Assembly (NCBI GenBank): GCA_049599735.1
Contig: JBMYOX010000007.1
Coordinates: 1 to 64,000, forward strand
Origin: Pontibacterium sp049599735
Lineage (GTDB): Bacteria > Pseudomonadota > Gammaproteobacteria > Pseudomonadales > Balneatricaceae
DNA length: 64,000 nucleotides
Direction of reading: 5' to 3'
In this document: piece after piece, positions 63,271 to 64,000 of the stretch
Numbering within the stretch: the stretch's first letter is position 1
Layout: each line of letters opens with the position of its first letter
Notes under the pieces: generated by a model
Seen by the model: only the letters and a program-made list of their open reading frames with translations
Told to the model about the DNA's origin: nothing
Database searches by the model: none
Translations under genes and position numbers: made by a program

Positions 63271-63287
63271 ACCCTGAAAACCCGGAA

Positions 63288-63309
63288 GAAAGGGCGCCTG
63301 CCCTTTTTT
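63288..63309 (+). terminator. Terminator/attenuator between gcvT and lipA
   Basis: AAGGGC-GCCT-GCCCTT forms a 6-bp stem with a tetraloop followed by T4-6. Its short stem may allow partial read-through into lipA, which starts 35 bases later. Confidence 0.7.
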
Positions 63310-63343
63310 CCTGAAAATTCCTATCCACCCGGGAGCCCACGTA

Positions 63344-64000
63344 ATGGACATGATTCCTTTAACCGAGCTGAAAGGCGAATCTAAAATGGCGAAGCTTCGC
63401 CATAAACCTGACCCTGAACGCAAACGTTTACGTAAACCCGAGTGGATCCGCATTGATCCGCGCAGCAACGGTAATGTTCAGAAAGTTAAAAAACAACTCC
63501 GGGAATTAAAGCTGCATACCGTATGCGAAGAAGCCGCTTGCCCTAATCTGGCCGAGTGCTTCAGCAAACGCACCGCCACTTTTATGATTATGGGCGCAAT
63601 CTGTACCCGTCGCTGCCCCTTCTGTGATGTGGCACATGGCCGCCCCATGGGGCTGGACGAAAATGAACCACGCCACGTAGCTGAATCTATTCAGACACTG
63701 AATTTACGCTACGCGGTTATCACCTCTGTGGATCGTGATGATCTGCGTGATGGTGGCGCGGGCCATTTTGCGAATGTCATACGTGAAGCCCGCGCACTGA
63801 ATAAAGGTTTAACACTGGAGATCCTGGTGCCGGATTTCAGGGGAAAAATGGATGCTGCCCTGGACGCGCTGTCGGCACAAACACCGGATGTGTTTAACCA
63901 CAATATGGAAACCGTACCGAGCCTTTACGATTCTGTACGCCCGGGTGCTGACTATTTCTGGTCGCTGAATTTGCTCTACCAGTTTAAACGCCGCCACCCG
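63344..64000 (+). CDS. lipA: Lipoyl synthase LipA, 3' end outside window
   Basis: The first 219 codons are present without a stop. This radical-SAM enzyme inserts two sulfurs into octanoyl-protein, including GcvH. The auxiliary cluster motif CEEAACPNLAEC and the radical-SAM motif CTRRCPFC are both intact. ITSVDRDDLRDGGAGHF and HNMETVPSLYDSVRPGADY are diagnostic. GGGAG lies 8 bases before the ATG at 63344; ATG at 63350 is an alternative. LipA next to gcvT suggests a copy dedicated to the glycine cleavage system, although a lipB was not seen. Confidence 0.95.
   Translation, partial: MDMIPLTELKGESKMAKLRHKPDPERKRLRKPEWIRIDPRSNGNVQKVKKQLRELKLHTVCEEAACPNLAECFSKRTATFMIMGAICTRRCPFCDVAHGRPMGLDENEPRHVAESIQTLNLRYAVITSVDRDDLRDGGAGHFANVIREARALNKGLTLEILVPDFRGKMDAALDALSAQTPDVFNHNMETVPSLYDSVRPGADYFWSLNLLYQFKRRHP

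Noticed and set aside
1..64000. CRISPR arrays, integrons or rRNA genes
   Set aside because: No short regularly spaced repeats with unique spacers, no attC-like arrays and no rRNA sequence were seen. The only tandem repeats are coding repeats of the giant gene.

Overview
The window looks like part of the chromosome of a marine, sulfur-oxidising gammaproteobacterium, probably of the Oceanospirillales type. That placement is inferred from gene content: syd, a yajG-type lipoprotein gene, alaA, a PBPRA1643-type SEC-C protein, epmC, a sox cluster and a gcv/sdaA/glyA cluster. No 16S gene is present. The first base falls inside a tRNA-Asp gene and the last base inside lipA.

Region 1 (1-22 kb) is ordinary core genome: syd, a YajG-like lipoprotein, msrB with a Tag-like glycosylase, alaA, an HDOD protein, a DEDD exonuclease with an rRNA-type methyltransferase, htpX, two RhlE-type DEAD-box helicases, a COG2509-type flavoprotein, pgm, an ATP-NAD-kinase-like protein, a PilZ protein, pdxB and a chemotaxis receptor whose sensor-like domain is C-terminal. 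Most transcription units end at clear hairpin terminators. Region 2 (22.3-25.1 kb) is a stand-alone trpB followed by a decayed fragment of a P2-like tail module (E, E' and the start of the tape measure gene) that still carries an intact T-TTT-TTT frameshift heptamer.

Region 3 (25.1-29.6 kb) holds an EamA exporter, a CobW GTPase, a SCO copper chaperone with a FixH-like partner, epmC and a lipoprotein. Region 4 (29.6-36.5 kb, minus strand) is a soxCDXYZA-K-B operon for periplasmic thiosulfate oxidation, including sulfane dehydrogenase SoxCD. An enoyl-CoA hydratase and a LuxR-type regulator without a luxI follow.

Region 5 (39.3-54.0 kb, minus strand) is one gene for a protein of about 4,890 residues. 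Its roughly 50-residue 'EFLVN...GGFVALW.D...AVRGQ.F' repeat occurs in six blocks of exactly seven copies, which I read as six seven-bladed beta-propellers. These alternate with cadherin/VCBS-like domains and with two copies of an eight-repeat 'ELW.YD' domain, and the protein ends in a dockerin-like calcium-binding module. A 2.19-kb stretch inside the gene is present twice, nearly identical and exactly 4,908 bp apart, while its flanks have diverged. This suggests recent gene conversion inside an older 1,636-residue duplication. This is the most unusual object in the window.

Region 6 (54.3-64 kb) is a glycine/serine catabolic regulon: sdaA-glyA-gcvH-gcvP on the minus strand, and divergently an XRE-cupin regulator, gcvT and lipA. 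GcvP, GcvH and GcvT form the glycine cleavage system, LipA makes the lipoyl group for GcvH, GlyA turns glycine plus methylene-THF into serine, and SdaA deaminates serine to pyruvate. A GTTTCC-N4-GGAAAC palindrome lies in both control regions and is the likely operator of the XRE-cupin regulator. No glycine riboswitch is visible.
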